NCBI RefSeq assembly: GCF_000189635.1
Contig: NW_002476250.1
Location: forward strand, 186,001 to 250,000
Length of the DNA: 64,000 bases
Source: Tetrahymena thermophila SB210
Lineage: Eukaryota > Ciliophora > Oligohymenophorea > Hymenostomatida > Tetrahymenidae
Reading direction: 5' to 3'
Shown here: one piece after another, positions 37,782 to 50,200 of the stretch
Layout of the letters: each line of letters begins with the position of its first letter
Position numbering within the stretch: the first letter of the stretch is position 1
The notes under the pieces: model-generated
Told to the model about the DNA's origin: nothing
The model's input: only the letters and a program-made list of their open reading frames with translations
Database searches by the model: none
Program-made: the position numbers and the translations under genes

Positions 37782-39315
37782 TCAGTTAAAGCTTTCCCAT
37801 AAATTAAAATTTCCATTTGATGAAGATGTGATTACTTTATCATCAAAATTGCTTATAGCTCCATATACTATTTTTTATTGTTCAGTTGATAAACTCACTT
37901 TCTTCTGCAAAGTAGAGTCGTTTTTCTCAAACCAGATTTCTATCGCGTTGGATTAAGTATTGTATGTGGTCATAAAATACCCATGGAATTAATTTTATGG
38001 TGTAAGAATATTAGTTATCTGATTTTGAGCTTAAACAGAATATAGATTTTTTTAAGTATGATAATCCCATAGTTTTAAAGTGCCATCTTCATTACCACCG
38101 CCTGTAATAAAATGATTTGACTTTAAGTTGCTCCAGCTCAATGCTCTTACATTAAATATGTGCTATATAATAAAAACATATTTAATTTAAAAATAATAAT
38201 TTATAAATTTACAGAGCTTTGCTAAGTGAAGATTGGAGCATTTTACTAAAGGCTACTCCAAACAGAAATTTCTTTGTTACTACCTGAATAAACAAAATCT
38301 TATTTATTAGCATTCCATCTTAAAGACAAAACTTCGTTGCTTTAGGATAACTTAAATTCTTAGCTAATATATTTTTTTTTTCTTATATCTAAGTTATATA
38401 TCTTTTTTAATAAGTTAAATGAATAAATAATAAAATCAATTTATTAATAATGTTATTATTACAACGTTATTTTTGCCTGCTGCAGTAACAACAAAAGGAG
38501 ATTGCCAATCTAAAACTCTTACACATTTATTTTGTTTCTACAATAAACCTATTTATTAAAGATTCACCAAGTCTAACAAAACAACAGCTCCCTCACTATC
38601 AGACACAGTAAACAAATTCTATTAATCCTCAGAAAATTTAATACAAGTATTGAAAATTGTAGATTTTGTTGAGTCATAATTTATTTTAATCTCATTCTTC
38701 CTACAAAAAAATATGTTTTTAAATTTTTTTTAATATTAAAAAAAGTATTTACTGCTTTTGGTTTATGTTATATAGAATAATATTTTTCTACTCTACTAGA
38801 CCTACAAGATTATATTATCCATTGATATCTAGTGGATTTATTGACAAATCTTCTTTAAATGTAGATAAGTTAAATGCTTAGGAAGGTTTTTATTTTTTAA
38901 TTGTATCTTGATGTCTTTAGTTTGAATAATCAAATTTAGTATTCTAGTTTAATTGCATTTTTTAGTTTTATTCACCAAATCTGCTGAAAAGAAACGAAAC
39001 TAAGTACTCATCAGATTCATCTACCATAATATCACTCTATTTAATTGATCTAGAGTTAATACATTTAAAAATATTATATTTTTCAATAGCATTTTGTAAA
39101 TTAGACAATTCTATTTAACATTTCTAAGTGTTTTCTTATGCCTATTTAGTAAGTGCTTGGTCGCTTTTATTGCACACATTTGATTTTGGTTAGACCTTAT
39201 TATTTGTTGAATTTAACTTATTTTGTGTTTGTAAATTTTACTCATTATTAATATTGTCTTTTCTGATAGAATGTAACTGATTTATTTTTTATTAGGTTTG
39301 CAATAAAACTTCCAT
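37782..39315 (-). CDS. Cdc20/Fizzy-family WD40 protein, 456 residues
   Basis: Four exons (38753-39315, 38463-38700, 38213-38401, 37782-38162) separated by introns of 52, 61 and 50 nt; they sum to 1,371 nt = 457 codons, all in phase. Cdc20/Cdh1 proteins are WD40 propellers that activate the anaphase-promoting complex. The order of blades matches: a PSQAFNLSTFKEDLSINPLD segment like the family's entry strand, LVGLVEQKNIILYNIN (blade 1), KCVRVLDWQSPFVVTAAGKN, NEVLSLRWNANKQDFVYSGS (like the E-V-C-x-L-x-W-S...A-S-G-x-D of Cdc20), and VRALSWSNLKSNHFITGGGN followed by GTLKLWD, the Cdc20 signature. The N-terminal 150 residues are Gln/Asn-rich. I see no clear C-box (D-R-F/Y-I-P) and no C-terminal I-R tail (it ends LWESFN), so this is a divergent member and might not activate APC/C. 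Confidence 0.8.
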
Positions 39316-39790
39316 TTTTAGTTTTCAAAGAAAAATTTTGTTATAATTGAAATTATAAATTGATTATAAAATTTTTAGAGAAAACATCAGTTTAATAAGC
39401 TTTACTAATGTTTAGCTACGACTAAGCTAACACATATTAAATTGTGATTCTATTTATTCTAAAAAAAATAAGCTAACTTGCTTAGAAAATGCAAGTAAAT
39501 AATGAACTGAATTAAATGTCCTTATACTTTATATTTTGAAATGACCAGATTCGTTGAAATTATAAATTATTCATAATATAAATTGAGATATGGAGGATTT
39601 ATATACTATTTGCATTTTTTAGTATTTAATTAAAGGATTGGTAAATTTTTAACTTAATTAACAAAACAAGAGTTTCCTAAATAACATATAAATTAAGAAA
39701 TTAACCAAATCAACTTGACAAGTTAACAAATCTAACAAAAAAGTATTAAAAACTAGCAAAACCTCATTATTTGTTATTTTTTGTTGAAAT
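39316..39790. other. divergent promoter region
   Basis: 475 bp between the start codons of the Cdc20-like gene (minus) and the CFAP97-like gene (plus). AT-rich with no recognisable element; it probably contains both promoters. Confidence 0.45.
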
Positions 39791-42453
39791 ATGAATGGAA
39801 GTTAAAGATATGATTATTTAGGACCAACAAATATTTTTTTGAGAAACAAGTAAAATAATTTGCTTTTATTGGGGATATCTGTTTAAAGGTGATTAATATT
39901 TTATAAAAGGGAATATGAAAGACATTAAAAAAAATTAGAGGAGATAAAAAGTATTAAAACCAAGGGTACATATTATAATAAATAGCACATTGAAGGCATT
40001 AGAGTTTACAACAACATTAAAGTCAACAACAACAAATTCAAGGATAGAATAAAGAATGATGAGCTTCAAATCAATAATAATAAAATTTTGAAAAAAATAA
40101 TAGATATAAGTAGGCATGATAATGGTTTGAGCAAGACTCATGTAAAATAGATTTAAGATATATAAATTTTGAAAGAAATTTAAAATAATAGTTTTCATAA
40201 TTATCTCCAAGAAGGGCTAATATAGAAGAGGTTGACAAAATAATCAGAGAAAATTAAATTTTGTCAAACAAAATCAATAACGTGTATTTATTTATTCATT
40301 TGCAAAATTAGCCTCTTATTGATTATTAAATTATTTAAGAGATTCATAGCTAAACAACAAAAAGTTTGCTAGTCATTATTAGCTACTTTATGAGTGCAAA
40401 AAGCGAATTCAAAGGTTTGAAGTTATTGATTATGAAAAAAACCAAGTTAAGCTAAAGTAAAAATTGCTTTTATTTATTGATTTATTTTTAGAAAAATGTA
40501 TTTTCTTTGCAAAAAGGGCTTATGATCTTGCTAATTCAACATTTAATGGAGGTCTTACACAAGCTCATAGTCGTTTAAGTTAAAGAAAACAAGTAAATTT
40601 AAATATTATTTCAATAAATTAAGTCATAAAAAATTAAACTTATAATTACAGTCTCTTAACTTAAATAGCAATGGCAATCAAGATGAATTTTATGAAAATA
40701 ATGATCATTACAATTAATAAGAATAAAATAATTCATTAGGGGATACTTAAAACCATCACCAAAAGAGCCAATTATCGAATTATAAATAAATTCAGATTAC
40801 AACAAGTTAAAACAGCCCAAGAGAAAATCAATTTGATTCTGGAAGAGCTAAAAGCTGTGAAAGAGATAGAATTTCTGTTTAAAGAAAAAATCAGTAATTT
40901 TAAGGGTAGAATTAAGGATATTTCAATTAAAAAGAAAATTATGACAACTAAACTTAAAGTATTTTAATTATATATACATTCTTTAAAAATTATTTCATTA
41001 TTATTCCTCAAACTAAAAATTAGATGTGAAACCTTAGAGATAAATTGGTACATCAGAATAAGCCAGGTATAGAAGCGTTAGCAGAGGACGTGGAGCAAGT
41101 ACTAGAAGTTCTTACGAACCTTCAAAAAATCCTAGTGACAGCTAGCTACCTGCTCATAGGTATTTTAGAAACTTTAAAAGGGCCAATCCTGAAAGGCAAA
41201 GTCTAAATTTAACTTCTAACTCTATTGGAAATTAAAAATTGAATGTTTCTGATGAATAAAACCTAAATAAAACTGGAGAATCCAACTACAAAAACTCTAG
41301 CAACAAAAGTGGAATTTCTTCAAAGCAAACTAATGAAGGTGATTTCTACAACGAAGATGGTTATGGGTATGGTTAAGAAGAAGAAAACTCAACTTATTAT
41401 AAAAAAGTACCTAAAAGGCTCAATTAAAATTATATTTAAAAAGGTGAGGATACATAGTCTAGTGATAATAAACAAAGCGTTGAAACAAATAAAATTGCTT
41501 AATAAGAAAAATAAAATAATATTATACAAATAAAAAATAACTCTAGAGCATATTCTGCTAAGGGAAGTTAAAAAGATAAACTAAGATCTACAACTCCTAA
41601 CAAAAATATGATAAATAATACATCGAATTAATAAAGCTAATTTAAAGAAGAATAGGGTTCCTCTAAAAATACTCCAAGAGGTTTAGTATAAATCGAATAA
41701 GTAGATAGATCATAAATTCAATCAAGATAAAATGATAAAAACAATAGAAGATAGTTTAACTAGCACTCAGATAAACTTTAAGGTGATAATAGTAAAAAAA
41801 TGAATAATAGTTAATAATAGAGTAAAATAATATAAGAGAGTAACTATACAAAAGAATCTTTTGATATAGAAGAAAATATAACATCTTAAAGTAAGTAATT
41901 GAATGGTTAAAAAGATTCTAAAGAAGATTTGAACGAAGAATACAACTTTGAAGATGAAGATTTTGTGTAGTAAGAAGAAAGTTACTAAATTGATGATGAC
42001 ACTAAGAAAAAATTCATGAACAATAGTAAAAATTTTTACAAAGATAAAAAAAAGGAATAATACCAAATTGCAGAATAAGAAGAATATGAAGAAGACTTTG
42101 AATCTCAGCTAATTAAGTCTTCTAATTAACAAAATAAAAATTAATAAGACTCTTAGAAAATGAAAGTTTCAAATAATTAAAATACAAGCAAGATTTAAAA
42201 AAAATAAGAACATGATTCGAATAAATTTGATGATTTAGAATCAAGTAAATTGAATTCTAGCCATAATGTTTCTGAAGTAAAAACTGACAAATCTAAGTTA
42301 ATTTCTTCTTAGCTTAAAAATGAAATAAAAAATTAATAAAATTAAGATGCAAAATAAGTAAGTAAAAATAAAAGCAATAAAAAGATAGCTAACAAAGATT
42401 AAGAAGATAGTATTAATAAATATGAAGAAGAAAATTTTGAATTAGAAGAGTGA
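39791..42453 (+). CDS. CFAP97/hemingway-like domain protein with long charged tail, 780 residues
   Basis: Model with six exons: 39791-39849, 39910-40281, 40383-40456, 40492-40592, 40652-40958 and 41024-42453; 2,343 nt = 781 codons, in phase throughout, ending at TGA 42451-42453. Residues about 15-100 (YERHQKKLEEIKSIKTKG ... IKNDELQINNNKILKKIIDI) follow the CFAP97 pattern: a Y-x-x-H-x-x-K-(L/V) start, a gap, then a basic R-x-x-x-(E/D)-x-x-x-I-x-x-x-N-x-x-(I/L)-L-x-K-I helix. CFAP97 proteins are cilium-associated. The last 480 residues (exon 6) are low-complexity Ser/Asn/Gln/Lys turning to Glu/Asp-rich blocks (for example YNFEDEDFV, YEEDFESQ, ENFELEE). Alternative: two genes, the first ending at TGA 40391 and the second starting at ATG 40390. 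Those codons overlap as ATGA, which is why I prefer one spliced gene. Junction 40281/40383 is the weakest. Confidence 0.6.
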
Positions 42454-43367
42454 GGAAAATTTGATATAGAAGAATCAATAAAACATATTTAAAATATAAA
42501 AACTTTATAATAATTAGAACTATTAGAAAAACTATGTACATACTAATATTTATTTATCAATTGAATTTGTCTTTTATATAACATCCTAATTTAATCTTAT
42601 TCTAATTAATTTAGAAGAGAATAAATATATTTATTAATCTAATAAACATATTTTTGAAGTTTTTTTCTTTAAATTTTTATACTTTTTTAATAATTTTTTT
42701 GTTTTTATTGTATAGAAATGTATAATAATTAAGTGAATGATTGGATGGTATATTCTTATTTTATTTGGCTAAAATTTTAAAGTATGGTTTTGAAGATATC
42801 CTTAAACAAATTTAGTTGTTAGATTTTGAAATTTATATTTATCAACTTGAATATAATTGATAAAAAAAAGGGAAGTTAAAAAATCAAAAAATAGTTGTAT
42901 TTTATGGTATTTATTTTTAATTGGATACACAGAAAGTGGATATTAATATCAAATTATGAGATTTTATAAATAAAATATAAATATTATAGATGATATTTGA
43001 AATTTAGAACTTTTTGTTATAATCACTGTTAAAATTGAATTGATTGCATTTGATAAAATCAAAAATTAATAAATAAAAGCTTTTGATGGTTATTTATCAT
43101 CACAAAAACTTCAAACAAATTTAAAGTAAAAAAAGAATTTGCAATTTTTTATATTAAATTAAATTACAAACTATTTAGAGGAAGATAAGATTTATATTAC
43201 TTGTAAAGTAAATTATAAACAATAATAGTATTAGGAAGACATAAAAAACAATAATTCCTGCTTAAACAACAGTGTAAAAATTTAGCAAGCAGACAAACAA
43301 ATAGGCTTCCTAGATCTTCATTTTAGTTTTAATTTTAAATTATAAATAAATCAAAAAAATAATTAAA
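42454..43367. other. AT-rich gap upstream of the dynein gene
   Basis: Separates two plus-strand genes. A/T-rich sequence with no coding frame I trust. A short copy-like stretch just after the stop (GATATAGAAGAA at about 42463) echoes a segment of the preceding tail and is probably 3' UTR. Confidence 0.5.
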
Positions 43368-44200
43368 TGCTTGCATCAAAAAGAGAATCATCATTATAAC
43401 CACCATTTACAGCAATAGGAGTATCGAAAATTTTTGAATCATGTGTTCAAAAGTAAGTTATTTAAATAAAAGTATCATTTAAGCAAATATTTATTGTTAT
43501 TGAAATAGAAATTTTTCATTAAATGATAGTCCTTTTAAATAAGCTTTATTAAACGTAAGTTCGTATGGTAAAACTTGGAATGCTCTTGTGAAGTAATTAT
43601 TTTTATTGATCTAACATAATTATTGTTGATTTTTAATTGAATTTAAATGTTTTATTGAGCAATCAATGATTTTATTCATGGTAAAATAAAGATGGGTGAA
43701 GACTTAGATTGAATCAGATAAAAATGTGTTAATACCACAATTCGGTATGAACTTTATTTAGAAAAATTAGAAAAAGTTAGATATCTTTAATAAATAATAG
43801 GTTAAATTAAAGGAAAGTTAATAGAAGGAGCTGATTAAAAATCAGTGGTATTCTCACTGAATGATAGCTTTTTAATTTAAAATAACTTGAAATATAAAGT
43901 AATTATTTTAAAAAATTAATTTGTAAGTAACTCAGTGGTAATATGATAAAAAATTAGAATGAATATGATGATTTAACCTTCCCATAAGTTAATATCTAGT
44001 ATAGCCAAATAGCTAAATTTGTAGAAATGGATAAGACTGTTGTTCAATATATTATTAACTCTATCTTCACAGAAATAATGAGTGTAAAAGCAATTATTAT
44101 TAAACAGATAAATCTAAATATTTATTTTATTATATTTAGATTTTAGTTAATCAGAAGAAAATCAGTCTTAACTTAGGGTTGCTTGGTATTTTTAAGGTAG
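43368..44200 (+). other. CCDC81-like tandem HU domains within the dynein frame
   Basis: Exons 43368-43453, 43510-43593, 43693-43745, 43802-43899, 43929-44082 and one from 44148 encode two segments that follow the eukaryotic HU/IHF fold of CCDC81: a W-x-x-(L/V)-x-x-(Y/W)-(I/V)...V-x-I-P-x-F-G module, then a second alpha-beta unit. The intron at 43746-43801 restores the conserved Gly of the P-x-F-G loop exactly (G + GT). The 29-nt intron at 43900-43928 is very short. A separate upstream gene cannot be wholly excluded without transcript data, but no stop was found between this part and the motor. Confidence 0.65.
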
Positions 44201-47200
44201 ATTAATCAAAAAATGTAGTATTTATGCCACAATCTCAAGCTTAGGACTCTGTTATTATAAAGAGATAAGCTATAAGAAGTTTACATTAAATAACTTCTGC
44301 TAAACCCTAACGTTTACCTAAATTATTTAAGGACGATGATAGAAGTGAACTTCTTAATTAATCTATAAGGGACCAAGTAATTAATTATTCAACTTGTAAA
44401 AATTTTAATGTTTAAAATATTTTTTTTTATCTCATACATAGACTGATCTAAATGATTCTTTCCTCAACAAGACAATGTTAACTTACAAGAAAGCTCAAAG
44501 CTAAGATTTTAGTCAAATGAATCTTTCTTTTAATTAATCTTCACTAAATAATATAAATAACAATATGACTTTTAATGTATGACTTCTAAAAAATTTTGAA
44601 TTAATATTTTAATCAACTTTTATTAAAAAAGGCTTTGAATCAAACAGGATACTCACCTTCTAATCCAAAAATTCATAGACCAGCTCCATTATAAAATAGA
44701 AGAAATTTTCGTTTTATGTAAAAAAGCGTCCTTCCAGATGATATAAATAGCGGAATGTCTTTTCATTAACAAAAAATATAAAGCTAAATGAAACATATTT
44801 TAAGAGAGCTTACTCCAAAAAAAGAATTAAGTAATTTATTTAGTAAACTAATCATAAAAGTTAATGCTATTTATTATTTAAATTATATAGAGACTGTAGA
44901 TGAAACAGAATCCCCAACAAGGAGATACATAAAACCTGATATTTCATTAATAAATTAAGATTTGCTTGGGGCAGGCACAGATCCTTTGGCAAGAGAAAGT
45001 GACTTTTCAGCTTTAGCATAAAATGCCTCATCTTTAATTAATGCCCACTTTGTAAAGCCATAGGTTGCTAGAATAAGATTTCCACCTGTTTTGGACAGAT
45101 CATCTAGAACTATCGCTGCTCCAGTCTCAGCTACTATGCTTAATCTTAGTCCTTCATAAAGAATAGGAACAAACTATACATACACAGCAAGATTTTTATA
45201 TTTAGACTAGGATGATAAATGTGTTAAAACATTAAGGAACAGTAATAATAGTATTTAATTTTAAGCTAACAAAGAATACTTATAACCCACAGCTTCTTTA
45301 GAAGAAGAGTTACTCCATTATGTAGATAGAGTTCAACATCCAGAATTAGAAGCTAAGATACGCTCAAAAAAAACTTGTTACGAAAGATACTAACTATATA
45401 TTCAAGAATAAATCTCAAAAGATCAAGTAGCACCAATGAGGTAATTGAGAAAAGCAAAAAACTAAAGTATAATTTTTTTAAAAAATAAATAGATAGTATT
45501 GGGTTGATGCTATATTCGAACTTATTCCTGGTTAATTTGACCTTTTGGATAAAGAGTATATTGGAAAGCTAATTGATAGAATGTTAATAGAAATTAGCTT
45601 AGATTATTATAATGCAATTAGAAAATCTATTTTAGATTATGTTTTAATCAACGAAGAAGAAAGATAAAGAGTTGGAATAATGTAAACTTTCTTCCCTATA
45701 GTGATATATGGCGATGGATATTATCAAGGTATTTTCTTTTAGAAATTATAATATTTAAATATTTACTAGAAATATCTAACAAAAATTATTAGGAATAGAA
45801 CCTGATGATGATTGGAAAAATAATTTAATGGCAGCAAAAGATGAATTACTTGATAAAATGGTTATATATAATAGAGCTACTCTACAAATTAGCTTTGAAT
45901 GGAATACAGAATTTAAGCCTAAAATGAAACTACTTCATATTAGAGAAAAAAACGAGGGTAAATTATAAAATTAATAATTATTTCTAATTTATTTATTTTT
46001 TGTAAATAGAATTAGAAACAATAAATAACTTTAGAAGCTAAATGAAGTATTTGAGGGATTAGGCTTTCTAAATTATTAAAAAAGATTGGAATGAATCATT
46101 AGTTAGTATTTATAGAAGTATATTACTTGAAATTGAAGATAATGATGAAGAGTCTGAGAAATTTTTTGATTCTACTGCTATTTTACTTAGCAACCTAATT
46201 AGATAACACATTACTGAGTAGGTTGATAATTATTGCAATTTTTTCAAAAGATTTGATGTTTATCCTCGTTCACCATAAGAAATTTTAGCTGATGATAAAA
46301 GAGATTTTATTCATTCCACTCATTATGATGTTTTTTTGAAAATAATACTTGTTGCTGATGATAATTAAAACGAGATCAAATTCGAAAATGAAATTGCTCA
46401 AATAGAAAAAGATCTTATTGATATATTAGAAGATATGATTAGACTTTCTCATAACATCGCAAGGCCAGAGCATTCCTTAGTTAGAAGCGAAAAACATTAT
46501 CTTTTTAAAATTTAAATTGATGATAGCTCAGATGAAACCTCGAATGATTATCATCTTAAAAGCAATAAAAGAAGTAATTCTAATAATTCCACCGATGAGC
46601 TCTATATAAACTCAAAGAGAATGATTGAAAGAATTATTTCAAAAAATCTAGACAAAGTTGAAGAAGTTTTACCTATTTACAATGAGTTTAGCTTCTTGTT
46701 AGATCCTATAGACAAATTTGTAATTAAAAAATAAAAAAAATAAAATAATTTTAACATTTTTATCTTTTTATATAAATAGATAAATGAATTTTTAGACTCT
46801 ACACCAACAAGAGAAGACTACATTAAAAAATTTAAGGAATTTTAATAAATACAACTTAATATTGAATAAAACCTTCCTCCTTTTATCAGAATGAATATGA
46901 TTCTCGTAGATGGGTGCTAAGTAAAGAGAGAATATGTTAAAATTTGCTCATAAATAATGTAAGAATTTTTTTTTTTTAAATTATTTTATTAATAAAATTT
47001 TAAATTTAGGGAAAAGCTTGCTGATAGTATTGGAGAAACAATAAAATAAAAAAGCTTGCAAATGGATGCAGACATTACCAAGCTGCTTTAAAACATATCA
47101 AAGAACGTAGATAGTACTTAAACTTTGGTTCATTTAGAATAAGAAATAGAAAGGATTAGAATGAAAGAAGAAAGAAGAATCACATTAGAATATAAAGATT

Positions 47201-50200
47201 TGTGTGAATGGATGTCATTTTAAATAGGAAAACCTCGTAGAATTGACTAATCTGAATTTTTGAAGTTGTATGGTACTTCTCAAAATGTTTATTAGATGAT
47301 GGATTAAGTAAATTGCCTTATGAATTTCAAATTTTAAAACTATAATTCCCCTAAATAAAGGTTGACAAAGAAGAAGAAAGAATTAAAGAACAAAGAGAAC
47401 AAATAGAAGAAAACTTAAGAGTTTAGAAAAATAATTTCTAAAAAAAAATAGAAGAATTTCAAATTAAAATATAAAAACTTAGAGAATATAGCTCACCAAT
47501 AATGTCAGAAGATGTTAATAGATTAATTTCCGAATATAATACTACATTAAATTAGATGATTGAAGAAAAAGCTTAAATTAATCAAGATGAAGAGCTTTTA
47601 GGTATTATTATTATTTATATTTCATAATTAATTTCAAAATTTTATAATCAGGATAAACTTAAACTGAGTTTCCACAATTAGAAGAAGCTTTATAAAACTT
47701 AAAACCTTATGATGACCTTTGGTCCTTAGTTGCAAATTTAAATAATAATCTCAATTCATGGTCTAAAGAAGGATCCATTTTCAGATTAGATCCTGAAACT
47801 ATAGAAAGAGAAACAAAAATGATGTTTTAGACTTCTATGAAATTAAATTTCTTATTTAACCCTCACCTTGCAGTAATTCTTTTAAATTATATATTTGTCC
47901 TCTTTTTAAAAATTATTCATATTATAAAGACTGGATCTGCACCTCCTAAGAATTAGACTGGACCTGGCAAACTTATTAGCTAGTTAGTTGAATAAATTAA
48001 AGAATTTTAAACCCAAGTACCAATTGTAAGAGCTTTATGCAATCCTGGTTTTAAATAAAGACATTGGGAAGAAATTACAAATGTGGTTGGTTTTGTGATT
48101 TCAATTGAAAAAGAATACACTTTAAAAAGATTAGTAGATTTAGAAATTATTGATCACCTTCCTAAATTAGAGGAAATATCTGAAGCAGCTAGCAAAGAAT
48201 TTGCTATTGAAAAGATACTTATTAAAATGAGAGAAGACTGGGATTAAGTTTAAGTTGAGCTTAAGGGCTGGAAAGATACAGGGACTTATATTGTTTCTGG
48301 TAAAAACCTATAAAAATAAAGATATTTTTTTATAAAGAAATAATCATTTTTAAAAATATTTGATTAATTTACTTTATTTTTATTTTTTGAAATGATGTCT
48401 TCTTTGCAATAAAAATATTGACTTTATTCAAATTGATATTTAGGTAGCTCGATAGATGAAATGTAATAAATTTTGGATGATTAAATTGTTAAAACATAAA
48501 CTATGAAGAGTTCCCCCTACGCTAAGATTTTTGAAAAGAAAATTAATGATTGGGAAAGTTGGTTAACATTTACATTTGATTTTTCTGAGTATTGGGTAAA
48601 GGTTCAATCAGTTTGGATTTATTTAGAGCCTATCTTTTCTTCACCAGATATTTTAAAAAGACTACCTTATGAAGGTAATTAATTAATTTACTATATTTTC
48701 TAAATTTTTGAGATTTATAAGTTGATGGTTTATATTTATAAAAGGTTCTATTTTTAGAGAAGTAGATTAAAATTGGAGAGTTATTATGAAAGATATTCAT
48801 GATAAATTAAAAGTATTAGAATTCACTAGGAATAGACATTTACTTGAAATTTTAAAAGAATGCAATAATAAATTAGAAATTGTTTAAAAAGGTTTAAATG
48901 CTTATCTTGAAGGAAAGAGAGCTTCATTCCCTCGTTTTTATTTCTTATCAAATGATGAATTGCTTGAAATTCTCTCAGAAACTAAAGATCCTTTACGTGT
49001 TTAGCCACATCTTAAAAAATGCTTTGAAGGCATATAAAAATTAAATTTCGACTTGAACAAAAAAGTACACGGTATGTACTCTTCCGAAGAGGAATATGTT
49101 GAATTCTTAACCTAAGTTGACACAGCCAGTGCTTAAGGTAACGTTGATGAATGGCTTTTGTAAGTTGAAGGTAGTATGATAGAAGCAGTTAAGTATGCAA
49201 TAGAAAAATCTTTTGAAGATTACTAGAAAATAAAAAGATCTTAATGGGTTTAGGACAGATGTGGATAAAGTGTCTTAAATATGAGTATGACTTACTGGAC
49301 ATACGAAACAGAAAAAGCAATTGGATTAGGACCAAAGGGTATTCAGAAACATCTTGATTATTTAACCTAATCAGTAATGAGAATTTGCGATACTAAAAAA
49401 TTAAAAATTTTTTATTTATTTAATAGATTGAAGACATTGTATCTTTAGTTAGATAGAATATATCAAAGCTTAATAGATGTACTATTGAAGCTTTAATTGT
49501 CCTCGATGTGCATAATTAGGATGTAGTTAGTGCATTAGTTAAGGAAGGAATATCTAAAAAAGAAGAATTCGCTTGGTAATCGTAATTGAGATATTATTGG
49601 GAAGAAGCCAATACTGTAGTTAAGATCATAAATGCAGTTGTTGAATATAATTATGAATATTTAGGTAACTCCCCAAGATTAGTTATCACGCCTTTGACAG
49701 ATAGATGTTACAGAACATTGTGTGGTGCTATACATCTTAATTACGGAGGAGCTCCAGAAGGTCCTGCAGGTAACAAAAAAAAAAAAACAATTATATTTTT
49801 TATTGAAAAAATTTAATTTTATAATAGGTACTGGTAAAACTGAAACAGTCAAAGATTTAGCAAAGGCTCTCGCCCGTTAATGTGTAGTATTTAATTGTTC
49901 TGATGGTTTGGATTACAAAGCAATGGGTAAATTCTTTAAAGGTTTAGCAAGTAGTGGTGCATGGAGTTGCTTTGATGAGTTTAATCGTATAGACCTTGAA
50001 GTGCTTTCTGTCGTTGCTCAATAAATATTAACTATTCAACTAGCCAGAGGTAAAGGTGTTGATAAATTTGTTTTCGAAGACACTTTGATTCCTTTGAAAC
50101 CTACTTGTAATGTATTTATTACTATGAATCCTGGTTACGCAGGTCGTTCTGAACTCCCAGACAACTTAAAGGCTCTTTTCAGAGCAGTAGCGATGATGGT

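Noticed and set aside
39935..40210. Hydrophobic minus-strand ORF of 91 codons
   Set aside because: It is the antisense shadow of the CFAP97-like exon, which has better coding composition and a recognisable pattern.
13519..41870. A shared 20-base string (TTGATATAGAAGAAAATATA) near 13520 and 41857
   Set aside because: One copy is antisense to a coding exon, the other is sense coding for Asp/Glu-rich sequence; it looks like chance in A/T-rich DNA rather than a duplicated element.
41767..42066. Phe/Ile-rich minus-strand ORF of 99 codons
   Set aside because: Antisense shadow of the Glu/Lys-rich tail exon of the CFAP97-like gene.
43746..43762. A 17-nt intron GTATGAACTTTATTTAG that would restore frame in the HU module
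   Set aside because: A 56-nt intron ending at 43801 uses the same donor, has normal length and restores the conserved Gly codon.
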